Origin: an uncultured Spirochaetales bacterium
GTDB lineage: Bacteria > Spirochaetota > Spirochaetia > Sphaerochaetales > Sphaerochaetaceae
NCBI GenBank assembly: GCA_945947045.1
Contig: CAMEXG010000074.1
Span: 1-9,256, forward strand
Length of the DNA stretch: 9,256 nt
Reading direction: 5' to 3'
Translations under genes and position numbers: made by a program
In this document: positions 1-6,992 of the stretch, one piece after another
Layout: each line of letters begins with the position of its first letter
Numbering within the stretch: the stretch's first letter is position 1
Notes under the pieces: generated by a model
The model's database searches: none
The model's input: only the letters and a program-made list of their open reading frames with translations
What the model was told of the DNA's origin: nothing

Positions 1-117
1 AAGACAGAAACTCTCTCCTCCGACTTTATCGTGGGAACCGAAGATATAGACTCTATCTCCAAAAACATGGACTTCCGGGTCTGCTATACGCTTGTCTAAC
101 GGAAGAAGCGGATTCAT
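1..117 (-). CDS. GH43 family glycosyl hydrolase, N-terminal fragment (cut by window edge)
   Basis: Only the first 39 codons are present; the gene runs off the left edge. The translation begins MNPLLPLDKRIADPEVHVFG and continues with a VYIFGSHD segment. This is the typical first blade of a GH43 five-bladed beta-propeller, found in beta-xylosidases and alpha-L-arabinofuranosidases. By family analogy Asp13 of the ADP motif would be the catalytic general base. No signal peptide precedes it, so the enzyme should be cytoplasmic. The ATG overlaps the TGA stop of the GH78 gene by 4 nt (ATGA). A strong AGGAGG lies four bases upstream, inside the last GH78 codons, which fixes the start and points to translational coupling. 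The subfamily and substrate (xylose or arabinose) cannot be decided from 39 residues. Confidence 0.85.
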   Translation of the reverse strand, partial: MNPLLPLDKRIADPEVHVFGDRVYIFGSHDKVGGESFCL

Positions 118-2657
118 ATTTCCTCCTCAAACTCATATATTCCTGAATCCAGTACTACTTCTTTCCCCTTTGGAAGTTTTACATACGCTTTAGTATTGGA
201 AGGAACGCTTATGCTATAAATAACTTTCCCCTCCTTCTTTTCCCATCCGCTTTCAACTCTTCCATATTCGCTATCATACTTTGCTTTGGCGAATCTGAAG
301 TGTCCCCCCGGCTCTGGAGATATATCGAACTCGTTCTCACCCCTCATTCTTATTCCACACATAGAATCGAAGAGCCACTCAACCACAGCGCCCTTTGAGT
401 AGTGGTTGAGGGATGCAATGCCACTTTGTGCACTTGTTCCTTCCCAACTTTCCCAAATAGTATTGGCACCGTTCTTTGTCATATATAGCCAGCCTGGCAT
501 CTCTTCGTTTTCTAGTAGCTTATATGAATACTCTGTGTTTATATCTGAAAGCACATATAGAATAAATGGTGTAGACAAGAATCCTGTTCCAAGTCTCCAT
601 CCATAGTCCTCCAAGGCTTTGATGAGCCTCTCTTTTGCATATTTCTCGTCCTTCTCATCCAAAAGATGCATATATAAGGGTCTAACCAGCTTTGCCTGTC
701 TATTGGTATCTAGAGAGTGAGATGGAAGATGCACTAGTTCCCTATATGCCTCTTTACACCCGTCTCTATACTCTTTATAGAGAGGAATATCTTCCGTTTT
801 ACCAAGATATTCTGCAATCTGTAGCATATGGCTCATGATAAATGATGTATATGCAGTAGACTCTTCAGGGTGAGGAAGAACTACGTTAGTCCAATGATTA
901 GGATATACATCTTTCGGCTCAGCCCACTCTCCATAGCTCTGACCATAGTTTACCAGGTATTTCTTTGCCTTACCTTTTAGCTTTACTCTATGTCTAAGCG
1001 GCGTAAACTTATGGCAGCGATTGATCATAAAGAGCGCATATTTCTTCATATTTGGGTAATACTTCTTTATTAGTGTATCGTCACCATACTTCTTCCACTG
1101 TCTATAAGGAATAAGGACACCGACATCAGACCAACCTACACTTCCATCCATACAAGACATGTAGAAATCTACACCACCATATGGAGCAATTTGAGGGAGT
1201 TTTCCATCCTTCTTCTGCCAGTCAAACACATCGGCCATATACTTCTTGCTGAAAGTATTATAGTCAAAGAGGTAGGATGCTGTGTTATAGAAGATCTGTG
1301 CGTCTCCTGTCCATCCATGGCGCTCACGAGTGGGGCAGTCTGTCGGGATATCAAGGCTGTTTCCCTTTGTAGACCATACTGTAGCCTCTACAAACTTATC
1401 CAAAAGTTCATTTGAGGACTCGAACCATCCAGTCCTCTCCAAGTCGGAGTAGACTGCAACAGCCTTTATTTCGTTCTCCTTCAGTTCAATATCACCCATG
1501 ACTAATGCATACTGGAAACCAAAGACGCTGAAACTCATAGACCATTTGTTTCTACCCTTCTTCGCCTTATACTTGATTCTCTGAAGTGGTGTGGTCTTTT
1601 TTTTATTACTGCACTGAATATTTTTTAGTGTAAGATTTCCATCCTTATCCAATAGTTCACCACAAGTTATAACAAGTTCTTCTCCACCCTTTGCTGTAAA
1701 GTCCAACTCTATTATTCCAGCAATATTCTGCCCAAAGTCAAAGAGTGTGGCGCCTTTCTTAGTTGGAGTAAGCTCTTCCTTCTTTGTTACCTTTACGCTG
1801 TTGGAGGATATAGGACAGAGTGGATATTCAGTCTCTCTAGCTTTATTTGAATAAGAAGGAATGAGATTAGCGTCCACTACCTCTCCATCTTTGTTGTCAG
1901 CTTCCTTAATACTTCCATCATTGGACCATGACCAAGAAGAGTCTGAAACAAAGGTCTCCATCTCACCTTTCTCGTTTTCGACTTCTAGCTGCAGGATAAA
2001 CTTAGTCTCGACTCCATACTGATCCTTCAGCCCCCAGGCACCACAGGAACCCCGGTACCATCCGTCAGCCACTTCAACAGTGATAGTGTTGTTTCCTTCT
2101 TTTAGAAATGACGCCACATCATATGTCTGGTAATAGACTCTCTTCCTATAGTCTGTGTGTCCTGGAGCCATATAAAAGTCGCTGACTTCACTTCCATTGA
2201 TGTATGCTTTATATACACCGCAGGCTGTTGCATATAACCGGGCCTTCTTTATGCCGTTCTTTACATCGATTTCCTTTATAAAGTAATCAACTGCATGAGT
2301 TACATTTTTCTTACTCTTATAATCCCCCCTAATCCACTTTGCCTTCCAATCATCTTTTTTCAACAAACCCATTTCAAAAGATGAGAAATCGGACCACTCT
2401 CCCCACTCTTTATCGTCTCGGAGCGATACACGCCATCTGATTATGTCTCTAGAGTTAAGGGAGGGCCCGTCATAAGGGACATTCATTCTAGAGGTATCCT
2501 CCACATGACTCCAAATAAGATCTGAGTTATTGTAGCACTCTACTCTGTACCCTTTCTGAAAGCCTTCGCCTTCATCTAGCCATGACAGAAGAGGTGTTCT
2601 TTCATCGATTCCTAATGGAGAATATAAACGCTCGGTTCTTAACTTATAAGCTTTCAT
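114..2657 (-). CDS. GH78 alpha-L-rhamnosidase, cytoplasmic
   Basis: This 847-residue protein should hydrolyse terminal alpha-L-rhamnose from glycosides by an inverting mechanism. The N-terminus (SPLGIDERTPLLSW, residues 13-26) is the classic start of bacterial rhamnosidases. Next come beta-sandwich regions (about 100-400, including LYATACGVYKAYING at 141-155), an (alpha/alpha)6 barrel (about 405-760) and a small C-terminal beta domain (about 765-847). The catalytic-barrel motif DCPTRERHGWTGD is at 440-452, with Glu445 as predicted general acid. TIWESWEG at 733-740 supplies Glu736 as predicted general base, by analogy with characterised GH78 enzymes. Length is normal for the family. There is no signal peptide, so it acts on imported substrate. 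The start overlaps the end of the transporter gene by 14 nt, and AAGGA sits eight bases upstream of the ATG. Family assignment is secure; the aglycone or linkage preference is not visible. Confidence 0.95.
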   Translation of the reverse strand: MKAYKLRTERLYSPLGIDERTPLLSWLDEGEGFQKGYRVECYNNSDLIWSHVEDTSRMNVPYDGPSLNSRDIIRWRVSLRDDKEWGEWSDFSSFEMGLLKKDDWKAKWIRGDYKSKKNVTHAVDYFIKEIDVKNGIKKARLYATACGVYKAYINGSEVSDFYMAPGHTDYRKRVYYQTYDVASFLKEGNNTITVEVADGWYRGSCGAWGLKDQYGVETKFILQLEVENEKGEMETFVSDSSWSWSNDGSIKEADNKDGEVVDANLIPSYSNKARETEYPLCPISSNSVKVTKKEELTPTKKGATLFDFGQNIAGIIELDFTAKGGEELVITCGELLDKDGNLTLKNIQCSNKKKTTPLQRIKYKAKKGRNKWSMSFSVFGFQYALVMGDIELKENEIKAVAVYSDLERTGWFESSNELLDKFVEATVWSTKGNSLDIPTDCPTRERHGWTGDAQIFYNTASYLFDYNTFSKKYMADVFDWQKKDGKLPQIAPYGGVDFYMSCMDGSVGWSDVGVLIPYRQWKKYGDDTLIKKYYPNMKKYALFMINRCHKFTPLRHRVKLKGKAKKYLVNYGQSYGEWAEPKDVYPNHWTNVVLPHPEESTAYTSFIMSHMLQIAEYLGKTEDIPLYKEYRDGCKEAYRELVHLPSHSLDTNRQAKLVRPLYMHLLDEKDEKYAKERLIKALEDYGWRLGTGFLSTPFILYVLSDINTEYSYKLLENEEMPGWLYMTKNGANTIWESWEGTSAQSGIASLNHYSKGAVVEWLFDSMCGIRMRGENEFDISPEPGGHFRFAKAKYDSEYGRVESGWEKKEGKVIYSISVPSNTKAYVKLPKGKEVVLDSGIYEFEEEI
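121..128 (-). promoter_or_regulatory. Shine-Dalgarno site of GH43 embedded in the GH78 3' end
   Basis: The minus strand reads GAGGAGGA, then AAT, then ATG. The site lies inside the codons for the final Glu-Glu-Glu of the rhamnosidase, so the charged C-terminus doubles as the ribosome binding site for the next gene. Combined with the ATGA stop/start overlap, this argues for coupled translation. Confidence 0.75.
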
Positions 2658-4515
2658 TTTTAATATCCTTCATCTCTAGCTTAGCTTTCACAAAGTTTCT
2701 ATATGCGGCCCCTTCTTTCTTTTCTTTTTCCCAGAAAGCCTCTAGATCCTTCTGTTTCTTCATTTCTTTTTCCTTGATGGCTTTCTTCTTTTCAGCTGGG
2801 AGGAGATCGTATTTGGCTCTTACTTTTGCTTTCTTTACGCCTTCCTTGGCTTTTGCCTTCTTTTCGTTATTCAGCTGTTTTTCTCTCTCAGCCTTTTTCT
2901 TTGCTTCTTCACTCTTTATAAACAGGGTCTTCTTATCTTCATAGTTCCAGCCATTCTTGATGCACTTCTCTTGAAGCTCTTCCAGTTTTATTTCTCTTGT
3001 TCTAACCTCTTCCCTCTCCTTTTCTTCTCTTGCCACCGTTTCAGGATCCTTCCATACCTTTCCTTCTTTCTCAGCCTCTTCTTTTCTGATCCTGAAGATT
3101 TCTTCCTGCTTGAGTTCTATAGTCTTCTCGACATTCAAGAATCTGAGGAGGAATACAAGAAGTATTGCTGTAATTACTTCCATTCCAACAAAGGAGAATG
3201 TAATAGCGTTCAAAACACTCTGTGGCTGAGCAGCAGCAATAGTCTTACCCAAACTATCTATAGATGGAGCAATATAACCGGAATGGGCAAGCATCATGTT
3301 AAAGAGACCTGTACAGATTCCCACCAAAGCCACGGCAATGATGTTATAGATACTCATTGCTGTACCGTCACATCTTATACCGCTCTTCCATTCGATGTGG
3401 TCAAGTACATCTGCAAAGAGTGCCATAAATACATAGGAGCAAGGGAGGCCGCCGATATTCTTTATAAACTGCCCAATCAATACAACTGCCATGTTTCTAG
3501 GAGCGATGGAGCAGATTACGCCTCCAAGAGCATAGAGAACGAAGCCATACATAGTTGCATTTCTCTTTCCAATCTTCTTGGCAATAGGCCATACTGCAAA
3601 TATTCCGATTCCCATTGGGATACCGCCGATTACACTAACAAGGGTCTGTGTAATACCATCGTTATAAGAACCGAGAACATAGTTGCAGTAATAGACAAGA
3701 CCAAGGTTCTTGAATGTTGTACCGAATGTAAAGATAAGGAAGTATACAAATATGATCAAAGTATACTTATCAGTAAAGACGATCTTCAGCTGGGTCGAGA
3801 AAGGTATTTCTTTCTTCTCTTCACCAATCGTCTCTTCTGTAACTCTTTCCTTAGTAAAGTAATACTCCAGAAGTGTCAAAGGAAGGGCAAGAAGAGAGAG
3901 GATTGACATAAGTGAAATCCACTTAGATCTGTCTACTCCGATCATCGGCATTATTACCATTGGGAAAATCATGGCGACGAGAATGCCGGTAATCATTATG
4001 GTAGCAATCTGGTTAAATACACTGAGTCCTCCTCTTTCTTTTGTATTTCTTGTTGAAAGAGGAACCATAAGGTTATGAGACATGTTGTAGATAGTGTACG
4101 AGAATGAGTAGAAAAGGTTGTAGCTGATCATTACCCACCATACCATCACTTTCTCATTCTCCATTGGAACTGTGAAAAGTAGTATCCCAGAGATGGTTAG
4201 TAGAGGAGCAGAGAGTAGGAGCCAAGGTCTTGCCTTTCCCTGCTTTGTCTTTGTGTGGTCAATGATATATCCCATTATGACATTGGTGATGGCATCTATG
4301 ATCTTAGACGCTATCGGGAATATCATCAGGAACATTCCACCCCAGAGTCCTGTGAGATTTAATACATCTGTATAGTAAACGTTGAGATAAGTTGCCAGTA
4401 CAGCGTTAAGTAGCAATGCACCTGCCGGTCCCAAGAGGTATCCAAGCCACTTTTCACTGTTTTTTACACTTCTTGTCTTGATTCTTGAATCCAAGAGTTT
4501 TGACTCCATGCTCAT
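2644..4515 (-). CDS. GPH-family (MelB-like) glycoside:cation symporter with long charged C-terminal tail
   Basis: This 623-residue membrane protein belongs to the glycoside-pentoside-hexuronide:cation symporters of the major facilitator superfamily. Residues about 20-462 contain roughly twelve hydrophobic segments. The family's cytoplasmic loop 2-3 signature is present (GYIIDHTKTKQGKARPWLL, 82-100). A second typical motif, DHIEWKSGIRCDG, lies at 372-384 in the C-terminal half. Usual family length is about 450-500 residues. Here an extra tail of about 160 residues (463-623) is hydrophilic and Lys/Glu-rich: by hand count 83 of residues 471-620 are K, R, E or D. It contains no sequence I recognise as a PTS IIA domain like that of LacS. 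The first ATG is preferred because AGGAGGGGG directly follows the GH3 stop codon; a second ATG two codons later is possible. Lying between GH3 and GH78, it probably imports the glycoside they degrade. Confidence 0.92.
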   Translation of the reverse strand: MSMESKLLDSRIKTRSVKNSEKWLGYLLGPAGALLLNAVLATYLNVYYTDVLNLTGLWGGMFLMIFPIASKIIDAITNVIMGYIIDHTKTKQGKARPWLLLSAPLLTISGILLFTVPMENEKVMVWWVMISYNLFYSFSYTIYNMSHNLMVPLSTRNTKERGGLSVFNQIATIMITGILVAMIFPMVIMPMIGVDRSKWISLMSILSLLALPLTLLEYYFTKERVTEETIGEEKKEIPFSTQLKIVFTDKYTLIIFVYFLIFTFGTTFKNLGLVYYCNYVLGSYNDGITQTLVSVIGGIPMGIGIFAVWPIAKKIGKRNATMYGFVLYALGGVICSIAPRNMAVVLIGQFIKNIGGLPCSYVFMALFADVLDHIEWKSGIRCDGTAMSIYNIIAVALVGICTGLFNMMLAHSGYIAPSIDSLGKTIAAAQPQSVLNAITFSFVGMEVITAILLVFLLRFLNVEKTIELKQEEIFRIRKEEAEKEGKVWKDPETVAREEKEREEVRTREIKLEELQEKCIKNGWNYEDKKTLFIKSEEAKKKAEREKQLNNEKKAKAKEGVKKAKVRAKYDLLPAEKKKAIKEKEMKKQKDLEAFWEKEKKEGAAYRNFVKAKLEMKDIKNESL

Positions 4516-4524
4516 TTTGTTATT

Positions 4525-4533
4525 CCCCCTCCT
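4525..4533 (-). promoter_or_regulatory. Shine-Dalgarno site of the symporter gene
   Basis: The minus strand reads TAA (GH3 stop, 4536-4534), then immediately AGGAGGGGG, then nine bases to the ATG at 4515. The site occupies most of the 18-nt gap between the two genes. It therefore supports the upstream ATG as the start and ribosome re-initiation within one transcript. Confidence 0.75.
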
Positions 4534-6900
4534 TTATTTTCTTTTTTCTTCTGCCAATGACGGGAATATAAATGAAAGTATTCCTCTGATCCATTTTCCA
4601 TTAGCCATCAAGAGAAAAGCAGAAGCCATTTTTTCTGTCAATGACCCCCCACTATTTATAATAGATGATCTCAAAGGGCAATCGGTAGAGGAAATCATCA
4701 TCATTCTGAAGCTTGGATCGTTATAGTCCTTCTTCCCGCCATATGACTTAGATATTATGTTTTCAGTAACTTTGTACTGGATTTTCATAATCAAAGAGTG
4801 GTCTTTCATCTCCATGGCGCTGTTATCCATAGTGTAGGAGCCCTTCTCTGCTGTTTTGTACTCCATGACTTTTCTTCCAATTAGTTGTTCAAAGTCTTCT
4901 TTACTAGGCTTACCAACTGGGAAAGTGTACCAGCTGTCGCCAATGTACTTCTCACTTATTTCTTCTCCATCGATGACTATTTTTCCTCTGACTCTTATAT
5001 CTCTCGAAGATGATCCAATCTCCACAGAGTATTCTCCACCGATTACCTTCCATCCTCCGTCGTATATAGAGAAGTCTCTCTCAGAGAGAGTAAAGCTTAC
5101 TCTCTTCTCTTCACCCTTCTTTAAGCTTACCCTACAAAAGTCTCTAAGTTCCCTAATGGGCCTATAGCACTCTTTCTCTGGATTCTTGATATAGAGCTCT
5201 ACGACTTCGTCTCCGTCATACTCTCCTATGTTCTTGATAGAAACAGAAACTTCTCTTCCGTCTATCTTGAGGTCGCTGTACTGGAAGTCAGTGTAACTGA
5301 GGCCATAACCGAAGGGGTATCTGACTTTGATTCTTAGTTTATCGTAGTACCTGTAGCCTACATATATTCCTTCCCTATATTCTGCGTTGACTTTTCCCCA
5401 ACATGAAGAAGAAGGCACATCCTGATATTTCATTGGCCAAGTCTCTGTCAGCTTGCCGCTAGGATTAACTTTGCCATAGATAAGGTTATATACAGCTTCT
5501 CCGCCAGCTTCCCCAGGAAGTCCCATATAGAGTATTGCTTTTGCGCTTTTTTCCCACTCCATTTCCACTGCGCTTCCAGCAAACATTATAACCACAGTGT
5601 TTGTGTTTACTCTTGCTACTGCTTCCAGCATCTTTTTGTGCCCTTCCGGGATACTCATAGACTCTCTATCGAAGGCTTCAGACTCATATGCATCAGGAAG
5701 TCCCAAGAATACAATGGCGACTTTATGGTTCTTTGCTTCCTTCTCTATTGTCTCAATCCCTTGGTCTGTAATATTTCCCTTTTCGTCTACACACTCTATC
5801 CAAGGCCTGTTTTTGAAGAACTCTATAGGCTCTTTGAGAATATGCGGATTGATATGGCTGGATCCTGTCCCCTGATATCTCATTTTACCAGCCATATATC
5901 CAAAGAGGACAACATCTTCCTCGTCCTTCAATGGAAGGATATTATCTTGGTTCTTTAATAAGACTGCACCTTCTTCTGCGACTCTAAGAGCTACAGTGTA
6001 GTGCTTCTTCCAATCAACTTCCTCAGGTCTATTATTTTTACTTCTTTCAACAAGAGTGAGTATTCTTTCTACACTGTCATCAATAAGTTTTTCGTCCAGC
6101 CTCCCCTCTTTCAGAGCCTTCAATGTTGCTTTCTCCATATAGACAGAGCCACCAGGCATAGAAAGATCGCAGCCAGCTTCATACCCCTTGATTCTATCGT
6201 GTAATGCACCCCAATCAGTGATCACACATCCGTTCCACCCCCACTCTTTACGGAGAATATCAGTAAGGAGATATTTATTGTCGCTGGAGTAAACGCCGTT
6301 GATCTTGTTGTAAGAACACATCACTGTAGCTGGGTTTCCCTTCTTTACAGCTCTTTCAAAGGATGAAAGATATATCTCTCTTAGAGTCCTCTCATCCATT
6401 ATGCTGTCACTAATTAACCTCTTATACTCCTGGTTATTTGCAGCAAAGTGCTTGAGTGATGTTCCCACACCCTCGCTTTCAACGCCCTTGATCCAAGAGG
6501 CAGCCATCTCTCCTGATACTACAGGGTCTTCAGAATAGTATTCGAAGTTTCTTCCCCCAAGAGGATTACGCTTTATATTGCATCCTGGTCCCAAGACTAC
6601 AGATACGTCCTCTTTCTTCGCCTCTCTTCCAATAGCTCTTCCTTCTTCTTCCAATAGCTCCCTATCCCAAGTAGAACCACTGGTTACAGAAGAAGGAAAA
6701 CAAGTTGAAGGCAACGATACGTTTACACCAAGCATATCAGCCTCCCCTTTCTGGCATCTCAGTCCATTGGGGCCATCTGCAACCATAATAGACTTGACAC
6801 CAAGAGATTCGTTATCTTTTGTGTGCCAAAAATCTTTACCCGTAGAGTAAGAAATTTTTTCTTCTATAGTCATGGAAGATAGTACTTTTTTCTTATCCAT
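4534..6900 (-). CDS. GH3 beta-glucosidase-type glycoside hydrolase, cytoplasmic
   Basis: This 788-residue retaining glycosidase should release beta-linked glucose or a similar sugar from the non-reducing end. The TIM-barrel-like domain spans about 8-290 and includes LGPGCNIKRNPLGGRNFEYY (103-122), KHFAANNQE (150-158) and GCVITDWGAL (224-233). Asp229 is the predicted nucleophile. The alpha/beta sandwich domain (about 305-535) has SEAFDRE at 407-413, where Glu408 aligns with the acid/base Glu of EGxDR-type enzymes; YPFGYGLSYT (528-537) closes the catalytic part. A fibronectin-III-like domain follows (about 548-645). Residues about 646-788 form a further C-terminal extension of a kind I recall from clostridial GH3 proteins. 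There is no signal peptide. GGAGGAG lies just upstream of the ATG and fixes the start. It is the first gene of the minus-strand operon, 18 nt before the transporter. Beta-glucosidase is the likeliest activity, but GH3 also includes beta-xylosidases. Confidence 0.94.
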   Translation of the reverse strand: MDKKKVLSSMTIEEKISYSTGKDFWHTKDNESLGVKSIMVADGPNGLRCQKGEADMLGVNVSLPSTCFPSSVTSGSTWDRELLEEEGRAIGREAKKEDVSVVLGPGCNIKRNPLGGRNFEYYSEDPVVSGEMAASWIKGVESEGVGTSLKHFAANNQEYKRLISDSIMDERTLREIYLSSFERAVKKGNPATVMCSYNKINGVYSSDNKYLLTDILRKEWGWNGCVITDWGALHDRIKGYEAGCDLSMPGGSVYMEKATLKALKEGRLDEKLIDDSVERILTLVERSKNNRPEEVDWKKHYTVALRVAEEGAVLLKNQDNILPLKDEEDVVLFGYMAGKMRYQGTGSSHINPHILKEPIEFFKNRPWIECVDEKGNITDQGIETIEKEAKNHKVAIVFLGLPDAYESEAFDRESMSIPEGHKKMLEAVARVNTNTVVIMFAGSAVEMEWEKSAKAILYMGLPGEAGGEAVYNLIYGKVNPSGKLTETWPMKYQDVPSSSCWGKVNAEYREGIYVGYRYYDKLRIKVRYPFGYGLSYTDFQYSDLKIDGREVSVSIKNIGEYDGDEVVELYIKNPEKECYRPIRELRDFCRVSLKKGEEKRVSFTLSERDFSIYDGGWKVIGGEYSVEIGSSSRDIRVRGKIVIDGEEISEKYIGDSWYTFPVGKPSKEDFEQLIGRKVMEYKTAEKGSYTMDNSAMEMKDHSLIMKIQYKVTENIISKSYGGKKDYNDPSFRMMMISSTDCPLRSSIINSGGSLTEKMASAFLLMANGKWIRGILSFIFPSLAEEKRK

Positions 6901-6920
6901 TTACTCCTCCAGAGTCATCT

Positions 6921-6950
6921 ATTATTAGTTTTTCATTGTTTTTGTGTTTA
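6921..6950 (-). promoter_or_regulatory. Candidate promoter of the GH3-GPH-GH78-GH43 operon
   Basis: On the minus strand, AATAAT (6926-6921) matches five of six bases of the -10 consensus. TAAACA (6950-6945) is a weak -35 (four of six) at 18-bp spacing. A transcript would start near 6914, leaving a short leader before the GGAGGAG site and the ATG at 6900. The weak -35 with direct repeats just upstream fits a promoter that needs an activator. The -10 lacks the usual first T, so exact elements are uncertain; that an operon promoter lies in this 91-bp gap is much safer. Confidence 0.45.
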
Positions 6951-6953
6951 ATG

Positions 6954-6980
6954 TTTACAGATTTGTAATGTAATGATAAT
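6954..6980 (+). promoter_or_regulatory. Weak candidate promoter of the AraC-family regulator
   Basis: TTTACA (6954-6959) and GATAAT (6975-6980) each match five of six consensus bases, but the spacer is only 15 bp, shorter than the usual 16-18. If used, transcription would begin only a few bases before the ATG at 6992, giving a leaderless or almost leaderless mRNA. This would fit the lack of a Shine-Dalgarno site. The evidence is thin. Confidence 0.25.
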
Positions 6981-6992
6981 TTTTGTAATGTA
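6962..6992. promoter_or_regulatory. Paired direct repeats, putative AraC-family operator
   Basis: The 11-mer TTTGTAATGTA occurs exactly at 6962-6972 and again at 6982-6992, a 20-bp period that puts both copies on nearly the same face of the helix. AraC-family proteins typically bind two direct half-sites about two helical turns apart. The proximal copy ends about 11 bp upstream of the candidate -35 of the GH3 operon, a suitable position for activation. The distal copy runs into the start codon of the regulator gene, which would allow autorepression. The core TAATGT also appears a third time at 6949-6954. Binding is inferred from arrangement and gene context only. Confidence 0.5.

Noticed and set aside
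2582..2944. A plus-strand frame encoding a Phe/Ser/Leu-rich, membrane-like protein
   Set aside because: It is the complement of the Lys/Glu-rich transporter tail: AAA/GAA codons read backwards give TTT/TTC. The apparent hydrophobicity is an artefact.
2971..3906. A 311-codon open frame on the plus strand
   Set aside because: It is fully antisense to the symporter gene, whose frame has clear GPH motifs and membrane segments. The plus-strand product is rich in Cys, His, Tyr and Ser with no recognisable domain, and no sensible ribosome site stands out.
5597..5958. Two overlapping plus-strand frames of about 90-106 codons
   Set aside because: Both are antisense to the middle of the GH3 gene and show no motif; they are shadows of the true frame.
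6945..6960. CTGTAAACATTAAACA on the minus strand as a CcpA catabolite-response (cre) site
   Set aside because: The half TGTAAAC fits, but the central CG is CA and the second half is out of register by one base. Too degenerate to call, though the position near the promoter would be sensible.
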